A stretch of DNA of 7,465 nt from EC70 sp018675395 (lineage in GTDB: Bacteria; Verrucomicrobiota; Verrucomicrobiia; Verrucomicrobiales; DEV007): assembly GCA_018675395.1 (NCBI GenBank), contig JABGYE010000103.1, positions 1 to 7,465 on the forward strand, read 5' to 3'. Of this stretch, positions 1 to 6,239 are shown piece by piece. The position numbers and the translations under genes are program-made. Each line of letters opens with the position of its first letter. Within the stretch, counting starts at the first letter, position 1. The notes under the pieces are model-generated. The model had not been told where the DNA came from and searched no databases. It saw nothing but the letters and a program-made list of their open reading frames with translations.

Positions 1-70
1 GAATTTAATTCAATGTCTTCAGTCATCAGTAACAATTCACTAAGAATGGAAAGAGTATCGCGTAATTAAT
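1..70. other. Left-edge fragment, gene end or gene start undecided
   Basis: Two readings are open. On the plus strand a frame is open from base 1 and stops with TAA at 67-69, which would be the last 22 codons of a gene converging on the membrane-protein gene whose stop lies at 71-73. On the minus strand an ATG at 24-26 opens a frame reading M-T-E-D-I-E-L-N and runs off the edge, which would be the first codons of the next gene in the leftward array. No Shine-Dalgarno precedes that ATG, but most genes here lack one. The 70 bases cannot decide between them and no family is recognisable. Confidence 0.3.
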
Positions 71-628
71 TTACTGCTGATTACTTTCAACCGTAGGCGG
101 TGGCCCGTGTGGTTTTGCTCCCTGTGGTTTATATTTTGTAACTATACAGCCTCCAATCGCAGCCATTGCGATTCCTAACCAAAATAGTTTTGGAACTGAA
201 CTAATTCCTCCTGGTGGAGGGTCCATCGAAATTGATATTAGAGCATTAACGACCGGCGCTCCTGCAAAAATTATAGCCATGACAACTGCGGGATGCCCCT
301 TAGCACCGAATGCTAAGAGGACTCCGAAGGCACCAATTGCACCAACAATGCCCGCAATAAAAGAATAGGTTATTCCTGAGCTTGGCATTGACCAATTAGC
401 GCCTTTAATCAGTAGTAGCAAGAAAGGTGCCGCTACAGCTGTAACAAAGTATGCGATGCCGACCCAAAGAAACGCTTTATAGCGTCCATTTTCGGGGTCC
501 CCCATTCCAACTGCTCCTTTATGAAGGAGGATTCCATACACGCCCCAAGCGGCGACTGTCATTAGAGCGAAAATTAACCAGGTCATACCTTTTTTGTCAT
601 TTGAGATTTTGGATTCAACAGCATTCAT
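71..628 (-). CDS. Five-helix EamA/DMT-like membrane protein
   Basis: A 185-residue integral membrane protein with about five hydrophobic segments (roughly residues 15-35, 52-75, 85-107, 113-134 and 147-165). A short charged N-terminus precedes them and a polar Pro-rich tail (about 167-185) follows. Classical drug/metabolite transporters have ten helices, so this is about half that size and could work as a dimer. The loop G-M-G-D-P-E-N-G-R-Y-K (about 41-51) between helices 1 and 2 is distinctive, and I remember similar hypothetical proteins in Planctomycetes and Verrucomicrobia. The ATG at 626-628 is the natural start, with no Shine-Dalgarno. It lies 11 bases after the thioesterase gene and is probably cotranscribed with it. 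No substrate can be named; the transporter assignment rests on overall hydrophobic pattern only. Confidence 0.75.
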   Translation of the reverse strand: MNAVESKISNDKKGMTWLIFALMTVAAWGVYGILLHKGAVGMGDPENGRYKAFLWVGIAYFVTAVAAPFLLLLIKGANWSMPSSGITYSFIAGIVGAIGAFGVLLAFGAKGHPAVVMAIIFAGAPVVNALISISMDPPPGGISSVPKLFWLGIAMAAIGGCIVTKYKPQGAKPHGPPPTVESNQQ

Positions 629-639
629 TAAAATTAACT

Positions 640-1071
640 TTATGACTGTTCAATTACGTCAGTGAGACCCTGTCGAATTGAATCTGGAATAGTTGTCGAT
701 TTCATTCCTGAATCACTAAACTTAACACACACAACAACGACGGTCCCTTTAGCGATGAGCTGGTTGCCATTGTCAAAAAAGTTGAAATCGTACTTAATGG
801 TTTTGTCAGTTATGTTTGAAACTGTTAATTGAATTTCAAATTCGTCTTCGAAAAGTATTGGTTTAAGATATTCACAGGAGACATTAACTCTGGGCCAACC
901 GATATTTATTCCATCATTATCGACCATATTGGTTACTGAGTGCCCCAATGACCTGTAGAATGAATGTTCACAGTCTTCCATGTATGGAAAAAAGGAGGCA
1001 AAGTGCACTATTCCTGCCAGATCTGTTTCTGAAAAAACAGCTTTCCTTCTTTGTTTAAAGTGACAATTCAT
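640..1071 (-). CDS. Hotdog-fold acyl-CoA thioesterase (YbgC/4-hydroxybenzoyl-CoA type)
   Basis: A 143-residue protein of normal length for the 4HBT/YbgC thioesterase family, cytoplasmic enzymes that hydrolyse acyl- or aroyl-CoA thioesters. The N-terminal motif E-T-D-L-A-G-I-V-H-F-A-S-F-F (about residues 15-28) matches the family signature. Asp17 sits at the usual catalytic Asp position, and His23 and the M-E-D-C-E segment (31-35) match the following helix. The strand-rich remainder (about 65-125) fits a hotdog sheet. The ATG at 1069-1071 puts the motif at the expected distance from the N-terminus. The gene lies 179 bases downstream of the halogenase-like gene and 11 bases upstream of the membrane-protein gene. 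The substrate is unknown; an aromatic or fatty acyl-CoA is possible. A link to the upstream chorismate-lyase-like gene is suggestive only. Confidence 0.88.
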   Translation of the reverse strand: MNCHFKQRRKAVFSETDLAGIVHFASFFPYMEDCEHSFYRSLGHSVTNMVDNDGINIGWPRVNVSCEYLKPILFEDEFEIQLTVSNITDKTIKYDFNFFDNGNQLIAKGTVVVVCVKFSDSGMKSTTIPDSIRQGLTDVIEQS

Positions 1072-1250
1072 CTTCTTTTGACTATCAATCTAAGGTTCGT
1101 TTCGATCTATTCTATATAATAGTTTAAATTTGATTTAAACGACTTTTTCTAATGAGTAAATAGCGCTCAATCATTTATTACTTTATTGAAGTAAATAATA
1201 ATACAAGAGCTTGGTTTACTGTTAATATAGAATGACTAGGTCGTGTAACA
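1072..1250. other. 179-base intergenic region, longest non-coding stretch
   Basis: This separates the halogenase-like gene from the thioesterase gene. Besides the dyad at 1122-1140 it holds an AT-rich imperfect hairpin at about 1175-1198: TTACTT (1178-1183) pairs with AAGTAA (1189-1194), then three more pairs follow beyond a one-base bulge. The stem has almost no G/C and no clean T-run follows it in either direction, so it is a poor intrinsic terminator. No credible short gene is visible. The gap most likely marks a transcription-unit boundary. Confidence 0.5.
1116..1140 (-). promoter_or_regulatory. Possible promoter/operator of the thioesterase gene
   Basis: Reading leftward, TATTAT (complement of 1116-1121) is a five-of-six match to a -10 box, about 45 bases before the thioesterase ATG. 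Immediately upstream lies a perfect inverted repeat, GTTTAAAT - 3 bases - ATTTAAAC (1122-1140), filling the place of the promoter spacer. No convincing -35 box is seen. A symmetric site here would suit a dimeric repressor or activator. An AT-rich palindrome can arise by chance, so this is a weak call. Confidence 0.35.
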
Positions 1251-2495
1251 TTAAGAAGCTAGACCATGCTTAAGCTTTGATGGAACTGTTGCAAAATCAG
1301 ATACTGCTCCGAATAGTTTGGTGAAATCTTTAAACACGTCACCGATCAAGCAGTCCGTTAAGTCGCCACTAAGATCTGGGTAAGACTTAATTAGATCTCC
1401 AAAACTAAAGCTTTCATCATAAAAGGCATAAACGAGAGCTCGCATTGCTTCTATCCCTTTACAAAGTTCTTTGCCGTAATCATTGAATTGGCCAGCACTA
1501 AAATCATTATTTGAAATTGCATTTGAAACAGCATCAGCCGCCATTTCCCCACTCTTTAAAGCTAGAAAAACTCCAGACGAGAAGACCGGATCCAGGAAAG
1601 CGTAAGCATCACCCGCTAACAATAATCCGTTAGTAGCACAAAATTCGGACCTGTAGGAGTATTCGCCAGTTGACCAGTACTTACCAAATTGTGTACCGCA
1701 ATCAAGATGTTCATCAATCCAAACATTGTTTTTTATCTCCCGCGAAAAGATTTCTGAGAGGTCTCGAGTGTCTCTGTAGAGGTAATCCCTTTCAGCTACA
1801 ATTCCAACGCTCACAATATCACCTTCGAGCGGTATGTACCAAAACCAACCCTTTCCAGGGAGATAAGCTACTGTCGTAGACCCGGCATCAAGACCGGGAT
1901 CTCTCTTGGCGCCTTTATAATATGTCCATATAGCTATCTTATTTAATTCCGGGTCACGCTTTTTCCACTTTTGCTTGTTTTGAGCAATAGTATCGCGACC
2001 CGAAGCGTCAATCACCATCGGAGCTCTTAACTCATAGGCTTCTGAATTAGATGAGATCGCATTAACGCCAACAATATTGCCTGACTCTTCAATGAATGAT
2101 TTTACAGTGGTAAGTTCTCTGACTTCGGCTCCATTTTCACGAGCCTTATCCATGATTAATTCATCGAATTGACTCCTCAGTACCTGCCATGTTGTTGATG
2201 AAGGATGGTCGTAATGCTGAAAGAAATAAAAGGGCCTGGATTGACATCCGTCTTCAGTAACAAATTGAACGCTGAATTTTTTTGTAAACCCGATTTCGTC
2301 CATTTGGTCCGTTAGACCAAGGCGCTCTAATGGGAAGTAACAAAATGGCATTAGAGATTCACCGACATGGTATCGGGGGAACTTTGTCTTTTCCAAAAGA
2401 GCTACGTTATGGCCCTTCTCGGCAAGCAGTGCAGCGGCAGTTGATCCGGCAGGTCCAGCTCCTATAACGATTGTATCAAAATCGACTGAGTTCAT
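1251..2495 (-). CDS. FAD-dependent halogenase-like oxidoreductase
   Basis: A 414-residue cytoplasmic flavoprotein of the tryptophan-halogenase/geranylgeranyl-reductase superfamily. From the chosen ATG: dinucleotide-binding G-A-G-P-A-G (12-17), F-P-R-Y-H-V-G-E-S-L (39-48) as in variant-B halogenases, G-F-T-K-K-F (69-74) with Lys72/Lys73 where phenolic halogenases carry the catalytic lysine, D-A-S-G-R (163-167), G-W-F-W-Y-I-P (216-222) matching the halogenase signature WxWxIP, and G-D-A-Y-A-F-L-D-P-V-F-S-S-G (295-308), the second FAD motif merged with FxxPxxSxG. The frame extends upstream to a TTG at 2523-2525, but the ATG at 2493-2495 gives the normal N-terminus with the Rossmann motif close behind. 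It follows the chorismate-lyase-like gene by about 50 bases. Many relatives are annotated tryptophan 7-halogenase without proof, so hydroxylation, desaturation or reduction are equally possible. Confidence 0.88.
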   Translation of the reverse strand: MNSVDFDTIVIGAGPAGSTAAALLAEKGHNVALLEKTKFPRYHVGESLMPFCYFPLERLGLTDQMDEIGFTKKFSVQFVTEDGCQSRPFYFFQHYDHPSSTTWQVLRSQFDELIMDKARENGAEVRELTTVKSFIEESGNIVGVNAISSNSEAYELRAPMVIDASGRDTIAQNKQKWKKRDPELNKIAIWTYYKGAKRDPGLDAGSTTVAYLPGKGWFWYIPLEGDIVSVGIVAERDYLYRDTRDLSEIFSREIKNNVWIDEHLDCGTQFGKYWSTGEYSYRSEFCATNGLLLAGDAYAFLDPVFSSGVFLALKSGEMAADAVSNAISNNDFSAGQFNDYGKELCKGIEAMRALVYAFYDESFSFGDLIKSYPDLSGDLTDCLIGDVFKDFTKLFGAVSDFATVPSKLKHGLAS

Positions 2496-2545
2496 TGTTA
2501 TTATATTAGCGTATAGATAATACAATTTGTTTAAATTAATATCAT

Positions 2546-3121
2546 CTATGAAATTTTGCGTTCTACAGGTAAGATCTCAACAATATCGGCAAGTGTAAAT
2601 CCTTCCGGGTTCGTTAATTCGTTGCATCTTCCGAAAAGACTAACACCCTCAGGGACTTGAAGTAATGATGCAATTAGCTCATCACTAATAACTTTAAAGA
2701 ATGCTCTTGGGCCGCTCTTGTAAGGGACAGAGTATTGTTCAAGTAGGCCGCCTAGGGGCTTAATCCCTTCATCAATTTCGTTTCTGATGTTCACTTCAAA
2801 AAGGTTCAAGTCCATGCCTATTGCGCCAAACTCAACAGGCTCATTAGTATCCTTCGATTTTAAAACAACCATTCTTAATAGGTAGTTATCATTGGATACT
2901 CGTTCCAAAACCTCTATATAAAGTTCACTGTCATAATGATTCATTAGCGTCGAAGTCATATCATAGTCATGATCGAGGAGAGTTCGTTCCCTCTCTGGAA
3001 GCAATTCGGATTCGAGAGGCTCAATTTGAGGCTTGCTGATTTCCTTAGATTCGTAAAAGAAATCAAGAGGCAATAGATAGGACTTTAGCTCAGGCGTTAA
3101 AGAATCATGCATAACGAGCAT
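2546..3121 (-). CDS. Chorismate-lyase-like protein (UbiC/DUF98 superfamily)
   Basis: A 191-residue protein resembling the chorismate pyruvate-lyase-like superfamily, whose characterised members remove pyruvate from chorismate to give 4-hydroxybenzoate. From the chosen start, L-L-D-H-D-Y-D-M-T-S-T-L (about 48-59) matches the family's N-terminal helix. E-F-G-A-I-G-M-D-L (97-105) matches the strand that in the family reads 'P-V-E-F/Y-G'. P-L-G-G-L-L (122-127) and L-F-G-R-C-N (about 162-167) follow. The frame reaches back to a TTG at 3161-3163. The ATG at 3119-3121 is better, being preceded by AGGA with an 8-base spacer; another ATG nine bases later is possible. It overlaps the end of the radical SAM gene by 17 bases, a sign of translational coupling. 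Chorismate as substrate is inference; a related binding role is possible. Confidence 0.7.
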   Translation of the reverse strand: MLVMHDSLTPELKSYLLPLDFFYESKEISKPQIEPLESELLPERERTLLDHDYDMTSTLMNHYDSELYIEVLERVSNDNYLLRMVVLKSKDTNEPVEFGAIGMDLNLFEVNIRNEIDEGIKPLGGLLEQYSVPYKSGPRAFFKVISDELIASLLQVPEGVSLFGRCNELTNPEGFTLADIVEILPVERKIS

Positions 3122-4424
3122 TCTGATGTTCCTGGAGAAAGAATTCGTGTAATAGCCGATCAACTTGAAGCAGCCCTTTCCTAGTCATAGTGATGCTGTC
3201 CTCATTTAATTCTAAATATCCTTCGGCTTGCAATAATTTAATTGGTCCACAGAATCTGTCAGATATACTTTCGGAGAATTTTGTCTTAAAATATTTAAGA
3301 TCAACTCGACCAAGTTTGAGTTGAAATATAAACTCTCGGATCAGTGTCTCATCCTCATTAGTCGGGTAGGCGCGATAAATCGGAAATTCATTTTCAGTCA
3401 CACGTTCTAGGTACTTTCCAATATCATGTTCATTTTGAACGTGAATTCCTCCTATGTGCCCGAATGATGCAACTCCTGTACCAAGCATGTCAGCTCCGCC
3501 CCACAGTGCGTCACGATATACGAACTTAACAGTGTCAGGATTTTTTACTACTGTGTATGCACTTGTGACAGTGTAGCCAGCTTCGACAAAAGAATCGAAA
3601 GCCTCACTTACCCATCTTCTCTTAGTTGGCCAATCAGCTACTGGGGCTGTTAGTTTTCCGGACTCTTTCATTTCCTTGTAAATGGTAGTGTTATAAGGAA
3701 TTTCCATTTGGTATATGGTGACACATTCAGGTTCCAAGTTAATAGCTTGCTGTACACATTCTTTCCAATTGTCTTCGGTTTCATCAATCATGCCGGCGAT
3801 CAGATCAATGTTGATCTGAGGGAATCCTATATCTTTAGCATAGTTATAAGATCGGATGATTTCTTTGCTGCGATGTGCACGTCCATTAATTTCTAATATG
3901 TGGTCGTTAAAGTTTTCTACACCCAAACTTAATCGCGTGACACCAAGTTTACGGATCACATCAAGTTTTTTTTCAGTCAGAGTTCCAGGCTCACACTCGA
4001 AAGCAACTTCTTCTGCTTCATCCCAGGGAAATACTGCTTTCATTCGATCGGTGAGATCAGTTAATTGTGAAACAGACAGATATGATGGAGTTCCGCCTCC
4101 AAAGTATATGAACTTAGGTTTGCGGTTTTTCAAATATGGCATTTCACCATATTTCTCAATCTCCTTGATTCCAGAATCAATATAAGCCTTGATCTCGGAA
4201 GCTTTCTTGTCTGTATAAACTCTAAAGTAACAGAAGTGACAGCGTTTTCGACAGAATGGGATATGAAAATAAATACCTAAAGGCAACGGGTTGGTCTCCG
4301 GGGGTGAATCTAAGAGGGATATTAATGTAGGCACATGCTCAGGCTTCCAAAATGAATACTGAGGGTAATTTGAAATGAAGTAGTTCCCTACTCCAGTATC
4401 TTCATCTGTATGTGTTTCATCCAT
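3105..4424 (-). CDS. HemN/HemW-like radical SAM enzyme
   Basis: A 439-residue member of the coproporphyrinogen III oxidase-like radical SAM family. From the chosen start, I-P-F-C-R-K-R-C-H-F-C-Y-F (about 55-67) has the CxxxCxxC triad (Cys58, Cys62, Cys65) that binds the [4Fe-4S] cluster. F-G-G-G-T-P (108-113) binds the methionine end of SAM. A G-T-G-V-A-S-F-G motif as in HemW and a HemN_C-like winged-helix domain (about 361-430) follow. The frame extends to a TTG at 4500-4502 and an ATG at 4488-4490, both inside the propeller gene. The ATG at 4422-4424 starts 28 bases after that gene and puts N-Y-F-I-S-N-Y-P near the N-terminus, as I recall for relatives. The motif is C-Y-F after the third Cys, not HemN's C-x-C, so true heme synthesis is doubtful. 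A HemN-like methylase or other radical chemistry fits the context better. Confidence 0.9.
   Translation of the reverse strand: MDETHTDEDTGVGNYFISNYPQYSFWKPEHVPTLISLLDSPPETNPLPLGIYFHIPFCRKRCHFCYFRVYTDKKASEIKAYIDSGIKEIEKYGEMPYLKNRKPKFIYFGGGTPSYLSVSQLTDLTDRMKAVFPWDEAEEVAFECEPGTLTEKKLDVIRKLGVTRLSLGVENFNDHILEINGRAHRSKEIIRSYNYAKDIGFPQINIDLIAGMIDETEDNWKECVQQAINLEPECVTIYQMEIPYNTTIYKEMKESGKLTAPVADWPTKRRWVSEAFDSFVEAGYTVTSAYTVVKNPDTVKFVYRDALWGGADMLGTGVASFGHIGGIHVQNEHDIGKYLERVTENEFPIYRAYPTNEDETLIREFIFQLKLGRVDLKYFKTKFSESISDRFCGPIKLLQAEGYLELNEDSITMTRKGLLQVDRLLHEFFLQEHQNARYA
3130..3133 (-). promoter_or_regulatory. Shine-Dalgarno AGGA fixing the lyase-like start
   Basis: On the minus strand AGGA lies 8 bases before the ATG at 3119-3121, inside the last codons of the radical SAM gene. 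It is the clearest ribosome binding site in the window and favours the 191-residue product over the 205-residue TTG-started frame. Confidence 0.6.
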
Positions 4425-4452
4425 GAAGTTAATAACGGAAAAATGCTTTTTG

Positions 4453-5592
4453 TTATTTTTTAGATTCAGAAAAGCAATAGATTTTACCATCGTCACATCC
4501 AATGACGAGTTTTCCAGATGTTATGGCCGGTGAGGATCTAATATTATCCCCTAGCTCATAACTCCACTTTTGTTTTCCAGTTTTCGTATCAACAGCATAA
4601 AGGGATCCGTCACCTGAGCCGATAAAAACAGATTTCCCAGAAACAACTGGGGAGCTTTCGATGCCCTGACCAGTTTTGAATTCCCAAATTCCATCACCTG
4701 TTTTGCGGTTTATCTTATAAAGTCTCTTATCTTTACCTGCTGCGTAAACTGAATCCTTGGCTACGGCTGGTGAGGAGTAAAAAGGAAAGTCTCTCTCACC
4801 AAATTCCCATAGCCTTGATTTTTTATTTAAGTCGAATGCCGCTACGCGGTTACCATGATGAGCAACATAGGCAACTGAGTCCACAACCACTATAGAATTA
4901 GCTATGTAATTTTCAGCATCCATTGTTGTGTCGACTTTGCCAGTTTCAGTTTTAATTCCATAGATTTGAGCGTCGCATCCGCCAAAATAAATCTTTCCAT
5001 TGGAGATGCCCGGTGCGCCATTAACATAGTTCTGGGTTTCGTATTTCCATTTTAACTTACCGTCAGAAAGAGATACGCAATGCATGTAGTTATCATAACT
5101 GCCAACAAGCACATAAAGTTTTTGATCGATGGTACTCTTAAAGAGATTTACACCTCCAAGAATTTCTCCATCTGTTTCATATTTCCATTTCAATTTACCG
5201 TCACCTACGTTGAGAGAATAAAGATGGCCATCACCTGATCCGAAAAGTACTGAGTCTTTGGCTACGCATGCTGTACCTTCAATGATATCGTCCGTATTGA
5301 ATTCCCATAAGACATTCCCCTCTGTAAGGTTAAGACAGACAAATCTCCCTTCCTCATTGCCTACGAACACTTTGTCATCAGAGATTACAGGCGTGGCAAA
5401 TACACTACGTCCTATTTTTATACTCCATTCTAGTTTAAGAGGTAGATTAAGCTCTGCATCTGCCACACCCTTCATATCGGGTGTTCCTCGGAAAAATTTC
5501 CAATCGGCGTTAGACTGAGCTGTGCTTATAAAGAAACAAAGCAAATAGGGTAAAGGATTTAATTTTAGAGCTTTTCTATTAACCATTTTCAT
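4453..5592 (-). CDS. Secreted PQQ-like eight-bladed beta-propeller protein
   Basis: A 379-residue exported protein. Residues 1-29 form a Sec signal peptide: basic start, hydrophobic L-P-Y-L-L-C-F-F-I-S-T, probable cleavage after Ala29 (S-N-A|D). No proper lipobox surrounds the Cys. The mature part opens with W-K-F-F-R-G-T-P and carries repeated blade motifs of the type 'G-x-x-x-W-x-Y/F-x-T'. I count seven with Trp (for example L-E-W-S, V-L-W-E-F, L-K-W-K-Y twice, R-L-W-E-F, G-I-W-E-F, Q-K-W-S-Y) and one degenerate blade (V-D-T-T-M), which makes about eight. The fold resembles PQQ dehydrogenases and BamB; no dehydrogenase catalytic set or c-type heme motif is seen, so it is probably a scaffold or binding protein in the periplasm. 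The ATG at 5590-5592 is used; an in-frame ATG two codons on is equally possible. It heads the leftward operon. Confidence 0.88.
   Translation of the reverse strand: MKMVNRKALKLNPLPYLLCFFISTAQSNADWKFFRGTPDMKGVADAELNLPLKLEWSIKIGRSVFATPVISDDKVFVGNEEGRFVCLNLTEGNVLWEFNTDDIIEGTACVAKDSVLFGSGDGHLYSLNVGDGKLKWKYETDGEILGGVNLFKSTIDQKLYVLVGSYDNYMHCVSLSDGKLKWKYETQNYVNGAPGISNGKIYFGGCDAQIYGIKTETGKVDTTMDAENYIANSIVVVDSVAYVAHHGNRVAAFDLNKKSRLWEFGERDFPFYSSPAVAKDSVYAAGKDKRLYKINRKTGDGIWEFKTGQGIESSPVVSGKSVFIGSGDGSLYAVDTKTGKQKWSYELGDNIRSSPAITSGKLVIGCDDGKIYCFSESKK
5036..5202 (-). repeat. Near-identical blade repeat inside the propeller gene
   Basis: Bases 5036-5064 and 5174-5202 are 29-base direct copies with three differences, 138 bases (46 codons, one blade) apart and in frame. 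Both encode G-K-L-K-W-K-Y-E-T, and the differences are silent. This suggests recent blade duplication or gene conversion between neighbouring blades. Confidence 0.7.
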
Positions 5593-5692
5593 TGAAAGTA
5601 TTAATAACTGTAAAGAGACTACCCTTCAACCCATTGAGTTGATAAAAGTTTTAAAGTTTCTGTTAATAAAACATAATATATCTTAACTATAA
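5593..5692. promoter_or_regulatory. Divergent promoter region
   Basis: A 100-base AT-rich region lies between the leftward operon and the rightward genes, so promoters in both directions are expected. For the rightward side, TTGATA (5639-5644) is a good -35 match and GTTAAT (5662-5667) a weak -10 at 17 bases spacing, placing transcription start roughly 20 bases before the ATG at 5693. CATAAT (5672-5677) is an alternative -10 with almost no leader. A 5-base inverted repeat TCAAC/GTTGA (5626-5642) overlaps the -35 and could be an operator, but is short enough to be chance. No convincing leftward promoter could be picked. Confidence 0.35.
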
Positions 5693-6214
5693 ATGGAGGA
5701 ATCCAGCAATCTATCACCCAAAAACATACCGAAAGAGCTTCATTCAGAATATGAAGAACGACCTTTCAGGAATTGTACTAGATGCGGTGAATCTCTACTA
5801 GATTATGATGATGGATACCATGTCGCCAAAATTTTTAAATCGACTGAGACCATTTTCGAATATGCGCTTTGCTTCTCATGTCACTCAGGATTGGTAAGTG
5901 AATTTTCGGAAGATTCGAAACGATCTTTAGAGGAATATTACTCTACGAATATGGAACCAGGCATGGGTTTGTCTGGATGTGGTTTGTGCGGTTCATCAAA
6001 GAGTGAGTTTGTAGATTTAGAGTATTCAGTTGGTGCATTGTGCCATGGTAATGACATGGTTGAAGGTTTTGTTATATGTGCTCCATGCATGGATTCTACA
6101 AACTCATTAATATCAGATAAGACCCAGGGTATTTGGGATAATTTTCTGAGTGAAAATTTCCCTGGAGTGCCTGCAGATGCTTTACCGGCGCCAGGTAAAC
6201 TTGGAGTCATCTAA
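5693..6214 (+). CDS. Cys-rich protein with four CxxC pairs, unknown function
   Basis: A 173-residue soluble acidic protein without signal peptide or membrane segment. It has four CxxC pairs: Cys28/31 (C-T-R-C-G), Cys60/63 (C-F-S-C-H), Cys96/99 (C-G-L-C-G) and Cys129/132 (C-A-P-C-M), plus a lone Cys117. The pairs fall into two similar halves about 68 residues apart, with spacings of 29 and 30 residues between pairs in each half. This suggests two zinc ribbons made by internal duplication. The ATG at 5693 is the first in frame and gives a start shortly before the first CxxC. I faintly recall similar hypothetical proteins in Verrucomicrobia but no function. It is 25 bases upstream of the two-helix membrane-protein gene. 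Zinc binding is inferred; iron or another metal is possible. Confidence 0.8.
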   Translation: MEESSNLSPKNIPKELHSEYEERPFRNCTRCGESLLDYDDGYHVAKIFKSTETIFEYALCFSCHSGLVSEFSEDSKRSLEEYYSTNMEPGMGLSGCGLCGSSKSEFVDLEYSVGALCHGNDMVEGFVICAPCMDSTNSLISDKTQGIWDNFLSENFPGVPADALPAPGKLGVI

Positions 6215-6239
6215 ACAAGAAATAAAAACACTTATAAAA

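Noticed and set aside
1175..1198. Intrinsic terminator after the halogenase-like gene
   Set aside because: The hairpin is short, bulged and nearly all A/T, with no T-run after it on the minus strand.
3856..4185. Plus-strand open frame of 109 codons inside the radical SAM gene
   Set aside because: It lies wholly antisense to a strongly supported enzyme with cluster and SAM motifs, and its product shows no domain-like pattern.
3105..4424. True oxygen-independent coproporphyrinogen oxidase (hemN)
   Set aside because: The C-x-C after the third cluster cysteine typical of HemN is replaced by C-Y-F, and the neighbours are not heme genes.
5258..5518. Plus-strand frame antisense to the propeller gene
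   Set aside because: The propeller frame has a signal peptide and repeated blade motifs; the antisense product is low-complexity Ser/Pro/Leu with no start signal.
5695..5700. GGAGGA right at the start of the Cys-rich gene as a Shine-Dalgarno for a later start
   Set aside because: No ATG or GTG follows at a usable distance; the bases are simply codons 2-3 (Glu-Glu) after the ATG at 5693.
5938..6210. Minus-strand open frame of 90 codons under the Cys-rich gene
   Set aside because: It is fully antisense to a frame with regularly spaced CxxC pairs and shows no recognisable family features.
6150..6239. GTG-started 30-residue extension of the two-helix membrane protein
   Set aside because: It would overlap the Cys-rich gene by 65 bases; the ATG at 6240 gives normal spacing and a sensible N-terminus.
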